Assembly: GCA_946183145.1 (NCBI GenBank)
Contig: CAMGZM010000006.1
Coordinates: 1 to 64,000, forward strand
Origin: an uncultured Fretibacterium sp.
Lineage (GTDB): Bacteria; Synergistota; Synergistia; Synergistales; Aminobacteriaceae
Direction of reading: 5' to 3'
DNA length: 64,000 nt
Made by a program: the position numbers and the translations under genes
Shown: positions 8,310 through 16,708 of the stretch, one piece after another
Layout: each line of letters begins with the position of its first letter
Position numbering within the stretch: the first letter of the stretch is position 1
Notes under the pieces: generated by a model
Database searches by the model: none
What the model was told of the DNA's origin: nothing
Seen by the model: only the letters and a program-made list of their open reading frames with translations

Positions 8310-8310
8310 T

Positions 8311-8368
8311 CTAAGCGGGGAGAAGTTTCTTCCTCTGCGACAACCCCCCGCTTTAGATTGCCGGGGGC
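8311..8368 (-). promoter_or_regulatory. Mutually exclusive hairpins upstream of the small ORF
   Basis: In minus-strand order, arm 1 is GCCCCCGGC (8368-8360), arm 2 is CTAAAGCGGGGGG (8356-8344) and arm 3 is CCCCGCTTAG (8320-8311). Arm 2 can pair with arm 1 or with arm 3, not both. Arm 3 ends two bases from the ATG of the small ORF. The arm 1-2 hairpin also follows the last gene of the sugar operon but has no U tract. The rest of the 8080-8392 gap shows nothing else that I can support. Confidence 0.45.
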
Positions 8369-8392
8369 TTCCCTAATCCGTGAGATACAGTA

Positions 8393-9289
8393 TCACGAAC
8401 TGGCCATTATTCTATCACAGGCATAATATCCCGCTCCTGCAACGCACTTTTCAGGCTCATCATCAGCATAAATTACTCTCAGATTTCCCGCCGGATATGG
8501 CTTGCGAGTCCCCGCAATAATTTCACGGTGAAGAGTCTCGCGAGGAAATCCCTTCATGTTCACGACTCCCCCGCCTATTATCACGTAATCAGGATCAAGA
8601 ATGTTTATCTCAGTTACAGTACACGCCGCAATCATCGCGACAAATTCACGAACAGCCGAATCATTTCCGTGTTCCGTGAAAATTTCTGCGATGTCAGACT
8701 CAGGCCACAATTCACGCCGAATACGCGCAAGATATTTCCCGCCCGCAACATTCTCCATGCACCCAACGAGACCGCAACCGCATGGCTCATCACTCCCATA
8801 AACGGGAATATGTCCCAGCTCGCCCGCGACTCCGTTACGCCCTAAGAGCGGAACTCCGTCAATCATTATCGCGTTGCCTATGCCTGTGCCGAAATATATC
8901 CCGCAAGTTATACCGTCAGCAGGTACATCATACTTCCTCATGTCGTAATAAAGCGCGAATGTTACATCATGCTCGGCAAAAACAGGAACATTCAGACGGC
9001 CTTCAAGATATTCAACGACAGGCAGATTTTCCATGTAGCTGAGATTCGGAGCCTGCAAAATTTTCGTGCGCTCACGGTTGAGAGTCGCGGGGAAACCAGC
9101 CGCAACCGCGTCAAATTCCCGGCCTCCCGCGTAACTCTCTATGAAGTCCGCAACATCTCTCAGTACGTCATCTGATTTCAGTATGCTCTTCACTGGCTGC
9201 TTGCGGAAATCGCGAACATTCCCGGAGTCGTCAGCAAAACCGATCCGAAAATTTGTCCCGCCTATATCGATTCCGATTATGCTATTCAT
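8393..9289 (-). CDS. ROK-family sugar kinase, AlsK (D-allose kinase)-like
   Basis: A 298-residue ROK kinase that would phosphorylate a hexose at O6. The ATP-binding DIGGTN lies at residues 8-13, then ELGHIPV, then the zinc-type CGCGLVGCME near 172. The segment GGGVVNMKGFPRETL closely resembles E. coli D-allose kinase AlsK (GGGVMDMPAFPRETL), and the MGFPA-like AAGFPAT region also matches, so allose or a related ketose or hexose is a reasonable substrate guess. It is the last gene of the sugar operon; its start overlaps the preceding oxidoreductase by 8 nt. Glucokinase or N-acetylmannosamine kinase activity cannot be excluded from sequence alone. Confidence 0.8.
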   Translation of the reverse strand: MNSIIGIDIGGTNFRIGFADDSGNVRDFRKQPVKSILKSDDVLRDVADFIESYAGGREFDAVAAGFPATLNRERTKILQAPNLSYMENLPVVEYLEGRLNVPVFAEHDVTFALYYDMRKYDVPADGITCGIYFGTGIGNAIMIDGVPLLGRNGVAGELGHIPVYGSDEPCGCGLVGCMENVAGGKYLARIRRELWPESDIAEIFTEHGNDSAVREFVAMIAACTVTEINILDPDYVIIGGGVVNMKGFPRETLHREIIAGTRKPYPAGNLRVIYADDEPEKCVAGAGYYACDRIMASS

Positions 9290-10268
9290 CGCCGGGGAAA
9301 ATTATTCCTGCGTTCTTGCGGGCAGTCTCAATTGTTGCTACGTTGCCGAGTGTTACGCCCATGAATGAATATGCAGACTCGTAATCATCACTCAACATTA
9401 AGCGCGCAATCTCTTCAATCTCGTAGTGCCATCTGTCAGCTATGGGCTGTTCGTTGAATGTCTCATCAGAAGTTTTTGTTACGACTCTGACGCTCTTTAA
9501 CCCGTTCGGCTCATCGACATAGATAAATCCTTTTTCGCCCTCAATCGTGAAGTGATTTATGCCCCACGTGTCTTTTGCGCCCGCGTTTGTCGAAACAAAT
9601 CCGTCATATCTCATCACAAAAACGCCGGAAGTGTCGGCGAGTCCGGGGTAAATATTCGGGTAATATTTCGCGCTCTCAGGCCGTCCGAACAATGCAGTGT
9701 TCAGTAATACGTTGTAGAAATTTATATCCATGAGACACCCGCCGGCAAATTCGGGGTTAAAGATATTCGGGCGTTCACCTTTCAGCACTAAGTCATAGCG
9801 GCTTGAGTACTGGCTGTAGTTCGACATCACGAGACGTATACGGCCTATGAGACTCAATTTTTCGCGCAGAAGTCGGAAGTTCGGAAGATAGATTGTCGGA
9901 GCGGCCTCAAAGATGAAGAGTCCTTTTGACTTTGCGAGGGTAAAAAGCTCCTCTGCGTGTGAGAATTTTGTCGTAAAAGGCTTCTCACAGATAACATTTT
10001 TCCCGGCCATGAGAGAAATTTTTGCCTGCTCATAGTGTAATAGATTCGGAGTCGCAATGTATATCGTATTGACTCTCTCATCACTCAAGAGCGCGTTGAT
10101 GTCCGTGTAAATTTTCGGAGCGTTGTAGACTTTTGCGAGGGATTCGGCTTTGTCCTTTGTGCGTGAGTATACAGCTTCAAGCGAAATTCCGTCAGCCTTC
10201 ATCACATTGTCGAGAACCGAATGAACGATAACGCCCGATCCGATTGTGCCGAGCCTTATTGCTTCCAT
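9282..10268 (-). CDS. Gfo/Idh/MocA-family oxidoreductase (second of two)
   Basis: A 328-residue NAD(P)-dependent sugar or polyol dehydrogenase. The N-terminal Rossmann fold begins LGTIGSGVIVHSVL (residues 6-19), and the family's catalytic lysine motif is CEKPFTTK. The C-terminal substrate domain contains GGCLMDINFYNV, as in the dihydrodiol dehydrogenase-like branch. It overlaps the upstream oxidoreductase by 13 nt and the downstream ROK kinase by 8 nt. The two oxidoreductases are clearly different subfamilies rather than a recent duplication, so two successive redox or epimerising steps are plausible. Confidence 0.85.
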   Translation of the reverse strand: MEAIRLGTIGSGVIVHSVLDNVMKADGISLEAVYSRTKDKAESLAKVYNAPKIYTDINALLSDERVNTIYIATPNLLHYEQAKISLMAGKNVICEKPFTTKFSHAEELFTLAKSKGLFIFEAAPTIYLPNFRLLREKLSLIGRIRLVMSNYSQYSSRYDLVLKGERPNIFNPEFAGGCLMDINFYNVLLNTALFGRPESAKYYPNIYPGLADTSGVFVMRYDGFVSTNAGAKDTWGINHFTIEGEKGFIYVDEPNGLKSVRVVTKTSDETFNEQPIADRWHYEIEEIARLMLSDDYESAYSFMGVTLGNVATIETARKNAGIIFPGDE

Positions 10269-11272
10269 GACTTTGCGACCTCCGTAGCAGCTTCAAGAAT
10301 CTCAAGGACTTTCACGACCTCAGAATCTTTCACGCATTTTTCACCGCCGTTTTCGATTGCGTCAATCAAGCTGTCATATATCCGTTCATAGTGAGCGCAG
10401 CCGACCGGGATTTTCTCCGTAACTTTTTCGCCGTCCTTCATGTAGACGAGAGTCCCCCAGCGTGATTCGGGAGCGGGCGATGTGTCGATAATGTGCCGTC
10501 CGATGACTTTCTTTTTGCCGGAATTGTGGATTACGGGCGGTAATGTGAAGCTGCCGTTTGTGCCGTGAAGTGTGAAGCGCGGATAATCGATTAATACACA
10601 CATTGACGTGTTCACGGAGGCTTTTGCGTTCCCGTAGAATAACTCTATGTCGTAATAGTCATCGCCGACACCGGGATGATGTATGCTCCTCACATCGTAG
10701 CGCACGCTGTCGGGCATTCCCAAGAGGCTTATTATCTGGTCGGTTGTGTGAACTCCGAGATTGTAGAGCGTTCCGAGATGATCATACCAGCCGTTTGTCT
10801 TGAAGTAATCGTAATGACTCTCAAGCCTTACGAGACGGCCAATTTTCCCGGAGGCTAATACTTCCTTCAGCGCAAGAAAATCCGCGTCAAATCTCCTGTT
10901 CTGATTCGGCATACAGATTAGCCCCTTCTCCTTTGCGAGCGTGAAAACTTTGCGGGCTTCCTCTGCTGTAGGCGCAAAAGGTTTCTCAATGAGCGCATGT
11001 TTGCCCGCGTTGAGAATCTGTTCAGCGTATGAAACGTGAAATCTGTCGGGCGCGCTCACAACAACGAGATTAATATCCGGGTCATTGAGGACGGACTCGA
11101 AATTTGTCGTGAATGTTATTTCCGGGTAAAACGGCTCATATTCCGCGAACTGCGCTATATCTTCCTCGCGCCTGAAAACGTACTTGACCCGGCAATCCTT
11201 CCTGTGTTCTACGTAGGGTATGTGATACTCCCTCACGCTGACTCCGAATCCTACATACGCAATGTTGAGCAT
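10256..11272 (-). CDS. Gfo/Idh/MocA-family oxidoreductase (first of two)
   Basis: A 338-residue oxidoreductase with N-terminal nucleotide-binding NIAYVGFGVSVREYH and the EKPFAPTAEEA catalytic-lysine region. The substrate domain contains YNLGVHTTDQIISLLG, carrying the conserved His of this group. It looks closest to the YdgJ/IolW type, which act on scyllo-inositol and related polyols, but substrate cannot be assigned. Its SD (GAGGAA) overlaps the end of the ribokinase gene, with 2 nt between stop and start. Confidence 0.85.
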   Translation of the reverse strand: MLNIAYVGFGVSVREYHIPYVEHRKDCRVKYVFRREEDIAQFAEYEPFYPEITFTTNFESVLNDPDINLVVVSAPDRFHVSYAEQILNAGKHALIEKPFAPTAEEARKVFTLAKEKGLICMPNQNRRFDADFLALKEVLASGKIGRLVRLESHYDYFKTNGWYDHLGTLYNLGVHTTDQIISLLGMPDSVRYDVRSIHHPGVGDDYYDIELFYGNAKASVNTSMCVLIDYPRFTLHGTNGSFTLPPVIHNSGKKKVIGRHIIDTSPAPESRWGTLVYMKDGEKVTEKIPVGCAHYERIYDSLIDAIENGGEKCVKDSEVVKVLEILEAATEVAKSWKQ

Positions 11273-11274
11273 GT

Positions 11275-12183
11275 TTATTCCTCCTTAAACTTTTCGTGAA
11301 TTTGTGAAAGTGTTGGCATTGATGACTGAGCACCGATTCCGCAAACTGTAACCGCGCTGCACTTTGTCGCGAATTTTGCAGCCGTGAAGATGTCCATTCC
11401 CTGAAGAAGCGCATAACCGAGTCCGCCGATGTACGAGTCGCCCGCGCCTGTCGTTTCTATTGCGTCAACTTTGTACGGCCTCACGATTTCCGATTTACCG
11501 TCAGCACAAATCACCGAGCCTTGGCCGCCCATCGTGATAACCCATGTGTTATTCATTGATGCTGAAACTTTGAGTCCCTCACGAACAGCATCATCAACGG
11601 AAGCGATTTTCACGCCCAAATATTCGGAGGCTTCAACCTCATTCACGATAACGACATCTGAGAGGGGCAAAACTTCCCGGCGGTCTGTGAATGACGGGGC
11701 GGCGTTGTACAAAACTTTCAGGCCGTAAGACTTTGCTTTTTTCGCGGCGTAAATGTTTACTTCGTGGGGGATTTCATTTTGCAGGATTAATATTTTTGAC
11801 TGACGGAATAATTCCCCGGCCATGTCAATATCTTTCGTGTTAATGTCGTAATTCGCGCCCCTGTTGATTGTCGCAAAGACTCTCCCGTCCTCCAATGCGT
11901 GAACACATCCCATACCGCTAGACACTGAAGACCTTTTCACGTGTGAAACATCGAGACCGTATTTCACAGCTTCAGCAAGCAGAAATTCTCCCATGTTGTC
12001 ATTTCCTACCGCGCCGATCATGAACGTTTTTACGCCTAATTTTGCCGACTGCACAGCCTGATTCGCGCCTTTTCCGCCCGCAGATGTTGACGCTGACTCG
12101 CACGTCATTGTTTCGCCCTCATGAGGCATTCTCTTAACCTTAAGTATGATGTCATAATTCATACTTCCTGCTACAACTATCAT
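11275..12183 (-). CDS. Ribokinase-like PfkB-family sugar kinase
   Basis: A 302-residue PfkB kinase closest in look to RbsK. The start at ATG 12183 (MIVVAGSMNYDI) matches the family N-terminus; GGAGAG lies about 14 nt upstream. In-frame starts at 12204 and 12213 would add 7-10 residues. Motifs: STSAGGKGANQAVQSAKLG (sugar binding) and TTGAGDSYIGG with the catalytic Asp. Together with the ROK kinase the operon has two sugar kinases from unrelated folds. An intrinsic terminator lies just upstream, so this gene and the three after it may be expressed at a lower level than the transporter genes. Confidence 0.88.
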   Translation of the reverse strand: MIVVAGSMNYDIILKVKRMPHEGETMTCESASTSAGGKGANQAVQSAKLGVKTFMIGAVGNDNMGEFLLAEAVKYGLDVSHVKRSSVSSGMGCVHALEDGRVFATINRGANYDINTKDIDMAGELFRQSKILILQNEIPHEVNIYAAKKAKSYGLKVLYNAAPSFTDRREVLPLSDVVIVNEVEASEYLGVKIASVDDAVREGLKVSASMNNTWVITMGGQGSVICADGKSEIVRPYKVDAIETTGAGDSYIGGLGYALLQGMDIFTAAKFATKCSAVTVCGIGAQSSMPTLSQIHEKFKEE

Positions 12184-12211
12184 GTTTTGTTGTTCACTCT
12201 CCATTCTCCAC

Positions 12212-12238
12212 AAAAAACCCCCCTCGCGCTAAAGGGGG
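12212..12238 (-). terminator. Intercistronic terminator in the sugar operon
   Basis: On the minus strand CCCCC, a 10-nt loop and GGGGGG are followed by TTTTTTG. It sits between the permuted binding protein and the ribokinase gene and probably attenuates read-through from the transporter genes into the catabolic genes. Confidence 0.75.
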
Positions 12239-12257
12239 TAAACGTTAATCGTTATGC

Positions 12258-13091
12258 TTACTTCTGCAGAAGCGGCGAGTCAGACAGTGTTACGTAAACA
12301 AGTTTGCTGTCTAAGTAAGGCTCCGTGATGATTGTGTGTTCGGGCCTGTCTTCTGATTCCCAACCCTCGCGGTTTTTGTAGTCTCCTGTCTCTGTCCAGA
12401 AAACTACATCACAGGCTTTTGACTCTAAGCAGATTGCGCGCGCTCCGCTGTGTACGGAAATAAATACCGCGTTCATTTTGAGCCGTTTCGCAATCTCTGA
12501 GACTAACGCGGTATTGAAGCCTATCGGGTCGCCAGCGTCAGCAAAATAATCCATCGGCGGATGATCTCCCGTCAATGCGACTTTGAACGTCATTGCACCG
12601 TCAAAATGTTCGGGCTTCACAGTTTCGGGATATGTTCCGGCTATGCAGTCGTCAATGTATTTCTTCTTCATGGCCGCTAATGTTCCGTCTGATTTCATTT
12701 CCCTGATTGCTGATGAGATTCGCCCGCAAAATTCCGCGTCCTCCTCACGGAGAAGCATCGAAAATTTCACGTTGTACACCGATGTTTTCGGAAGGCCGAA
12801 TACTGCATATTGTTTCGTCCGTGAAATTAGGTAATCAGCTGTGTACTTGTCAATCTCAAGAGCCGCTATTCTTCCACTCATCAACGCCGCAACTATTCCG
12901 TCAAGAGTGTTGAAATACTTGAAACGTGTGAACGGAGTCAGCGAGAAAAACGGCTCTGCAAGATCTGCGTTAAGTGTTTCCTCATCGACTCCAAGTTTCG
13001 TAAGGTGTCCGAGAATCATTTCATTCTCCGCGCCAAAGCACACGCCAGTAACAAGCAACAACTCTAAGACTAAGGCTATGACTCTCTTCAT
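12258..13091 (-). CDS. Circularly permuted family 3-type substrate-binding protein
   Basis: The 277-residue product has a signal peptide (VIALVLELLLVTGVCFGA). Residues about 45-155 look like the C-terminal half of an amino-acid-type (SBP_bac_3) binding protein: FNTLDGIVAALMSGRIAALE and the closing EMKSDGTLAAMKKKYID. Residues about 165-277 look like the N-terminal half: FKVALTGDHPPMDYF, IGFNTALVSEIAKRLKM and ITEPYLDSKLVYVTL. The halves are thus in reversed order. Neighbours are a sugar-type permease and the ribokinase, an odd place for an amino-acid-type fold. Its ATG overlaps the permease stop (TAATG). It may be a sensor or accessory ligand-binding protein; no permease of the matching family is present. 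Confidence 0.7.
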   Translation of the reverse strand: MKRVIALVLELLLVTGVCFGAENEMILGHLTKLGVDEETLNADLAEPFFSLTPFTRFKYFNTLDGIVAALMSGRIAALEIDKYTADYLISRTKQYAVFGLPKTSVYNVKFSMLLREEDAEFCGRISSAIREMKSDGTLAAMKKKYIDDCIAGTYPETVKPEHFDGAMTFKVALTGDHPPMDYFADAGDPIGFNTALVSEIAKRLKMNAVFISVHSGARAICLESKACDVVFWTETGDYKNREGWESEDRPEHTIITEPYLDSKLVYVTLSDSPLLQK

Positions 13092-14062
13092 TATTTCGCG
13101 GCTCTTCTTCTTGCGAGGAAGTTCGCGATGTCCTGCTGTATGAACTCGAAATATGATGCTACTATGATAATGATACCCGTAACGACATACTGCCAGAATG
13201 AGTCAACATTAATGACGACCATTCCGACTCTCAGAACCGCAAGCATTAACGCTCCGACAAACGTACCGAATGCCGTACCTCTTCCGCCCGCCATACGAGT
13301 CCCGCCTATAGCCGCCGCCGCAATTGCGTTAGTCTCATAGCCGAGTCCCGCTGTTGACTCCGCGCTTCCCAGACTCGCAAGCATGATCAATCCCGCAGCA
13401 GCCGAGCAGATTCCGCAGACTATATACGCGACATACTTAACCTTGACGACATTAACGCCCGAAAGTTTCGCGGCCTCTTCATTGTCGCCCACAGCGTAAA
13501 GATAATCGCCCGTCCGTGTGCGCGATAACATTATGTGAATGAGTATGAATATGATTATCATTACTAGGATATACCAGCGTACATTACCGAACATTCTCCC
13601 GTTGAAGATGTTGCGGTATACAGATGGGACTCCTGTTACGGGCATTCCTCCTGTTATGACGTAAGCAATACCGCGATATAACGACATTGTGCCGAGAGTC
13701 GCTATGAACGGCTGAAGTTTCAACCCTGTAACAAGAAATCCGTTGAACGCTCCGAGAACCGCGCCGACCGCAAGACCCGCAAGAATCGCGAGCCAGGGAT
13801 TTATACCCTTCACCGCCATCGAGGCCGTAACGATTCCAGTAATCGCGAACGTACAGCCTATTGAGAGGTCAATTCCGCCCGTGATTATCGCAAACATTAT
13901 CCCCGCGGCTAATACTCCGTTCAAGACCATCTGCTGAAGTATCGTTATGATGTTGCTGACCCGCATAAAGTTAGGGTTCATTACCGTGAAGATTAATCCC
14001 ATTCCGAATGTCGCAAGCAAAACTACTAACTCGCGTTTGTATTTGTTGACAAAATTTTTCAC
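13091..14062 (-). CDS. ABC sugar transporter permease, RbsC/AlsC type
   Basis: A 323-residue polytopic permease of the ribose/allose/galactofuranose family (about 8-10 membrane helices). The family region IIGGIDLSIG-like appears as AIITGGIDLSIGC near residue 60, and AAAAIGGTRMAGGRGT appears near 245, where the family contacts the ATPase. The start is GTG with GGAGG about 10 nt upstream; the region between it and the ATPase stop is only 6 nt. It forms the transporter with the ATPase and the periplasmic protein of this operon. Confidence 0.92.
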   Translation of the reverse strand: MKNFVNKYKRELVVLLATFGMGLIFTVMNPNFMRVSNIITILQQMVLNGVLAAGIMFAIITGGIDLSIGCTFAITGIVTASMAVKGINPWLAILAGLAVGAVLGAFNGFLVTGLKLQPFIATLGTMSLYRGIAYVITGGMPVTGVPSVYRNIFNGRMFGNVRWYILVMIIIFILIHIMLSRTRTGDYLYAVGDNEEAAKLSGVNVVKVKYVAYIVCGICSAAAGLIMLASLGSAESTAGLGYETNAIAAAAIGGTRMAGGRGTAFGTFVGALMLAVLRVGMVVINVDSFWQYVVTGIIIIVASYFEFIQQDIANFLARRRAAK

Positions 14063-14068
14063 CTGTCG

Positions 14069-15571
14069 TTATCCTCCTATAGCATAGTCAAGCATCTGAT
14101 CACTTGTTCCGTATTCCCCGCGATTCAAAACTGCGTTCACTTTTCCCTCGCCCATGACGATAATGCGGTCGCTGAGTCCCATTACTTCAGGAAGCTCCGA
14201 CGATATGACGATGATACTTTTTCCGTTCTGTATCATTTCTTCCATGAGGCGGTAAATTTCGGCTTTTGCTCCGACATCGACTCCCTTTGTAGGCTCATCG
14301 AAAATTATTATGTCAACTTTCGTACTCATCCAGCGCGCGAGAATTACTTTCTGCTGATTTCCTCCCGACATGTTAAGCGTCAAATATTCGGGCTTGTTAG
14401 GATGAATCTCCAGCTCCTTGAAAAAGTGCTCGGCGTTCTTGAGTTTTTTGTCATCGCTCAGGAATCCGAATGCGTTTGCGTAATCCTCAAGGCTTGAGAT
14501 TGAAATATTCTGCGTGTTGCTTGATAGTTTCATGAAGCCCTGAGTCTTTCTGTCTTCAGGAATGAGTCCTATACCTGCCTTCAGAGCCTTTGAAGTGTTC
14601 CATGAACCTGTAGGAATCCTTTTGCCCTTCATGAAAACTTTTCCGCCCGTAATCATGTCAGCCCCAAAAATCGCACGCATTGTTTCAGTACGTCCTGCGC
14701 CAACAAGCCCGAAGAAGCCGAGTATTTCCCCCTTGTGAAGCTCGAATGATACATCCTTGAATCCCGTCGGCCCTGTGAGATTTTCAGCCTTCAGCACAAC
14801 TTCATCACTTGCCATGCAGGGAAGATTACGCGACGCAACAGCACTTACAGCACGACCGACCATCGCATGAATCAATTCATCGCGGGTTGTCTTTGCGACC
14901 TCAAGAGTCGTGATATATTCTCCGTCCCTCATGATTACGGCCTTGTCGCAAATCCTGAATATCTCTTCAAGCCTGTGTGAAACGTAGAGGATTGTTACTC
15001 CCTGTGCTTTAAGCTGCTTGATTACGTCAAATAATGCTTCAGTCTCACGAATCGACAATGACGCTGTAGGCTCGTCAAGTGAAATTATGTTTGACTTGTG
15101 ATATAACGCCCTCGCAATCGCCATCATCTGCATCTGCCCTGACGTTAATTTATCGGCTAATTCCTCGCTCCTGAAGTTGCAGTGCAAATCCGTCAATATC
15201 GCGTTCACATCACGGTGCATTTTCGCGTAATCGATGAAGAATCCTTTTGTCGGTTCATGGCCGAGTGTTACGTTTTGGCCGACCGTCAAATCACGGACAA
15301 TTAATGTTTCCTGATGAACTTTTGAGATTTTCCCTTCAACGATTGCCTGATTCGGATTTCGGAACTGTACCTTTTTCCCGTGAAGCAATACATCGCCTTC
15401 ATATTCGGGGTAAACGCCGTGAAGTATATTGAGGATTGTTGATTTTCCTGCTCCGTTTTCACCGAGAAGGGCTGTTACTTCTCCTTCCTCAACGCTGAAT
15501 GATATATCTTTCAGGACGTGCGCGCCGGGGAAGTGCTTGTTGATTTTCACAAATTCTACTGCCTTAGACAT
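14069..15571 (-). CDS. ABC sugar transporter double ATPase, RbsA/AlsA type
   Basis: A 500-residue fusion of two ABC domains. Domain 1 has Walker A GENGAGKST near residue 40 and the signature LTSGQMQMMAIARAL. Domain 2 has the degenerate GLVGAGRTET in place of Walker A, usual for this family, the signature LSGGNQQKVILARW and Walker B DIIIFDEPTKGVD. I choose ATG 15571 rather than GTG 15577 because GGAG is 7 nt from it. It powers import through the RbsC-like permease. Confidence 0.93.
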   Translation of the reverse strand: MSKAVEFVKINKHFPGAHVLKDISFSVEEGEVTALLGENGAGKSTILNILHGVYPEYEGDVLLHGKKVQFRNPNQAIVEGKISKVHQETLIVRDLTVGQNVTLGHEPTKGFFIDYAKMHRDVNAILTDLHCNFRSEELADKLTSGQMQMMAIARALYHKSNIISLDEPTASLSIRETEALFDVIKQLKAQGVTILYVSHRLEEIFRICDKAVIMRDGEYITTLEVAKTTRDELIHAMVGRAVSAVASRNLPCMASDEVVLKAENLTGPTGFKDVSFELHKGEILGFFGLVGAGRTETMRAIFGADMITGGKVFMKGKRIPTGSWNTSKALKAGIGLIPEDRKTQGFMKLSSNTQNISISSLEDYANAFGFLSDDKKLKNAEHFFKELEIHPNKPEYLTLNMSGGNQQKVILARWMSTKVDIIIFDEPTKGVDVGAKAEIYRLMEEMIQNGKSIIVISSELPEVMGLSDRIIVMGEGKVNAVLNRGEYGTSDQMLDYAIGG

Positions 15572-15593
15572 TGACACGCTCCAATCTGTTAAA

Positions 15594-15626
15594 CAAAAAC
15601 GGGATGCAGTCTTTCACACCCCGTTT
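15594..15626 (-). terminator. Intercistronic hairpin after the binding-protein gene
   Basis: On the minus strand AAACGGGG (15626-15619) pairs with CCCGTTT (15603-15597), then TTGTTT. Located between the solute-binding protein and ATPase genes, it is likely a partial terminator or 3' stabiliser giving excess binding protein, as in many ABC operons. Confidence 0.65.
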
Positions 15627-15639
15627 GCTTTCAACCTTG

Positions 15640-16677
15640 CTATTTCGTGTACGCTGTATCTACCCAGTTGATTATCTCTTTTGCGGGCTTGTTCACGTTG
15701 TCTTTGTCGATTAACGCCTGAGGAGTTGCAACGACATGCGGAACTTTCTGGCCTGCAAGAACTCTCAGAGTGCATTCAACAGCGACCTGCGACATGTAAT
15801 AGGGGAATGAGTCGACAGTCGCATCAAGTTTGCCTTCCTTGATTGACGTATAAGCCTCGCCGATTCCGTCAACACCGACAACAAGAATATCTGCGTCAAC
15901 CTCATCAACAGCCTCAACGACTCCAAGTGCCATATCATCATTGTTGCAGAATATAGCCTTCATGTCAGGGAAACGCATTATCCATGTGGACGCAAGCTCT
16001 TTAGCCCTCTGCCTGTCCCAGTCTGCATTCTGTTTCGCAACGATTTCGAGTCCCGATTTGTGATCCTTTATCCAGTCCTCGAAACCCTGAGTCCTTTCAC
16101 GCGCCGCAAATGCTTTAGCCATTCCGATAACGATTCCGACCTGGCCTTTGTCGCCGAGCTTTTTCGAGATCCATTCAGCCGCTAACTGACCGTTCATGTA
16201 GGCGTTAGGCCCGACGTAGTAATCACAGTTCGCTATGAGTCCATCGTTGACATTGACGACAGGAATTTTTGCGGTCTTTGCGTTGTCGACAGCCGCCGCG
16301 AGATTCGAGTCTGAAATCGGGCTTGCCATTACGGCTTTGACTCCCTGATTCACTGCGTTGTCCATCATTGTCTGCTGGCCTATCTCGTCGCCTTCATCTG
16401 TTGTTGCGTCAACGCGGATATTCACGCCGGAATTTTTCGCCGCAAGATCATAGCCTTCTTTGAGACTGCGCCAAAATTCATTTGAGATTGACTTCATGAT
16501 GGCTGAAAGGTTATGAACATCTTTTACGGGGACTTCTGCGCCCAATTCCGCGCGAACCTGCTCGATTGTCTTTGCGCTGGGATCTGCATCGGGGTTGAAC
16601 TCGTCAGCATATGCCGTGAATACGAGTGCCATTACTGCAAGCACTGCCAAAATTAACGCGGTGTAACTTCTCTTCAT
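15640..16677 (-). CDS. Periplasmic sugar-binding protein, RbsB/AlsB type
   Basis: A 345-residue periplasmic binding protein of the ribose/allose family (Peripla_BP_4). A signal peptide precedes AYADEFNP. The mature part reads LSAIMKSISNEFWRSLKEGY, then ADWDRQRAKELAS and AIFCNNDDMALGVVEAV, segments that match E. coli AlsB (ADWDRIKALDVA, AIYCANDTMAMG) well. An extra 35-residue segment follows the signal peptide before the first strand. SD GGGAGG lies upstream of the ATG. It captures the sugar for the AlsA/AlsC-like transporter. Confidence 0.9.
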   Translation of the reverse strand: MKRSYTALILAVLAVMALVFTAYADEFNPDADPSAKTIEQVRAELGAEVPVKDVHNLSAIMKSISNEFWRSLKEGYDLAAKNSGVNIRVDATTDEGDEIGQQTMMDNAVNQGVKAVMASPISDSNLAAAVDNAKTAKIPVVNVNDGLIANCDYYVGPNAYMNGQLAAEWISKKLGDKGQVGIVIGMAKAFAARERTQGFEDWIKDHKSGLEIVAKQNADWDRQRAKELASTWIMRFPDMKAIFCNNDDMALGVVEAVDEVDADILVVGVDGIGEAYTSIKEGKLDATVDSFPYYMSQVAVECTLRVLAGQKVPHVVATPQALIDKDNVNKPAKEIINWVDTAYTK

Positions 16678-16708
16678 TGTGGTGATTCCTCCCTATGTAT
16701 TTATGCTT

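Noticed and set aside
8143-8376. 77-codon plus-strand open frame in the largest intergenic gap
   Set aside because: No SD, no recognisable pattern, and it is antisense to the more convincing small ORF and hairpins.
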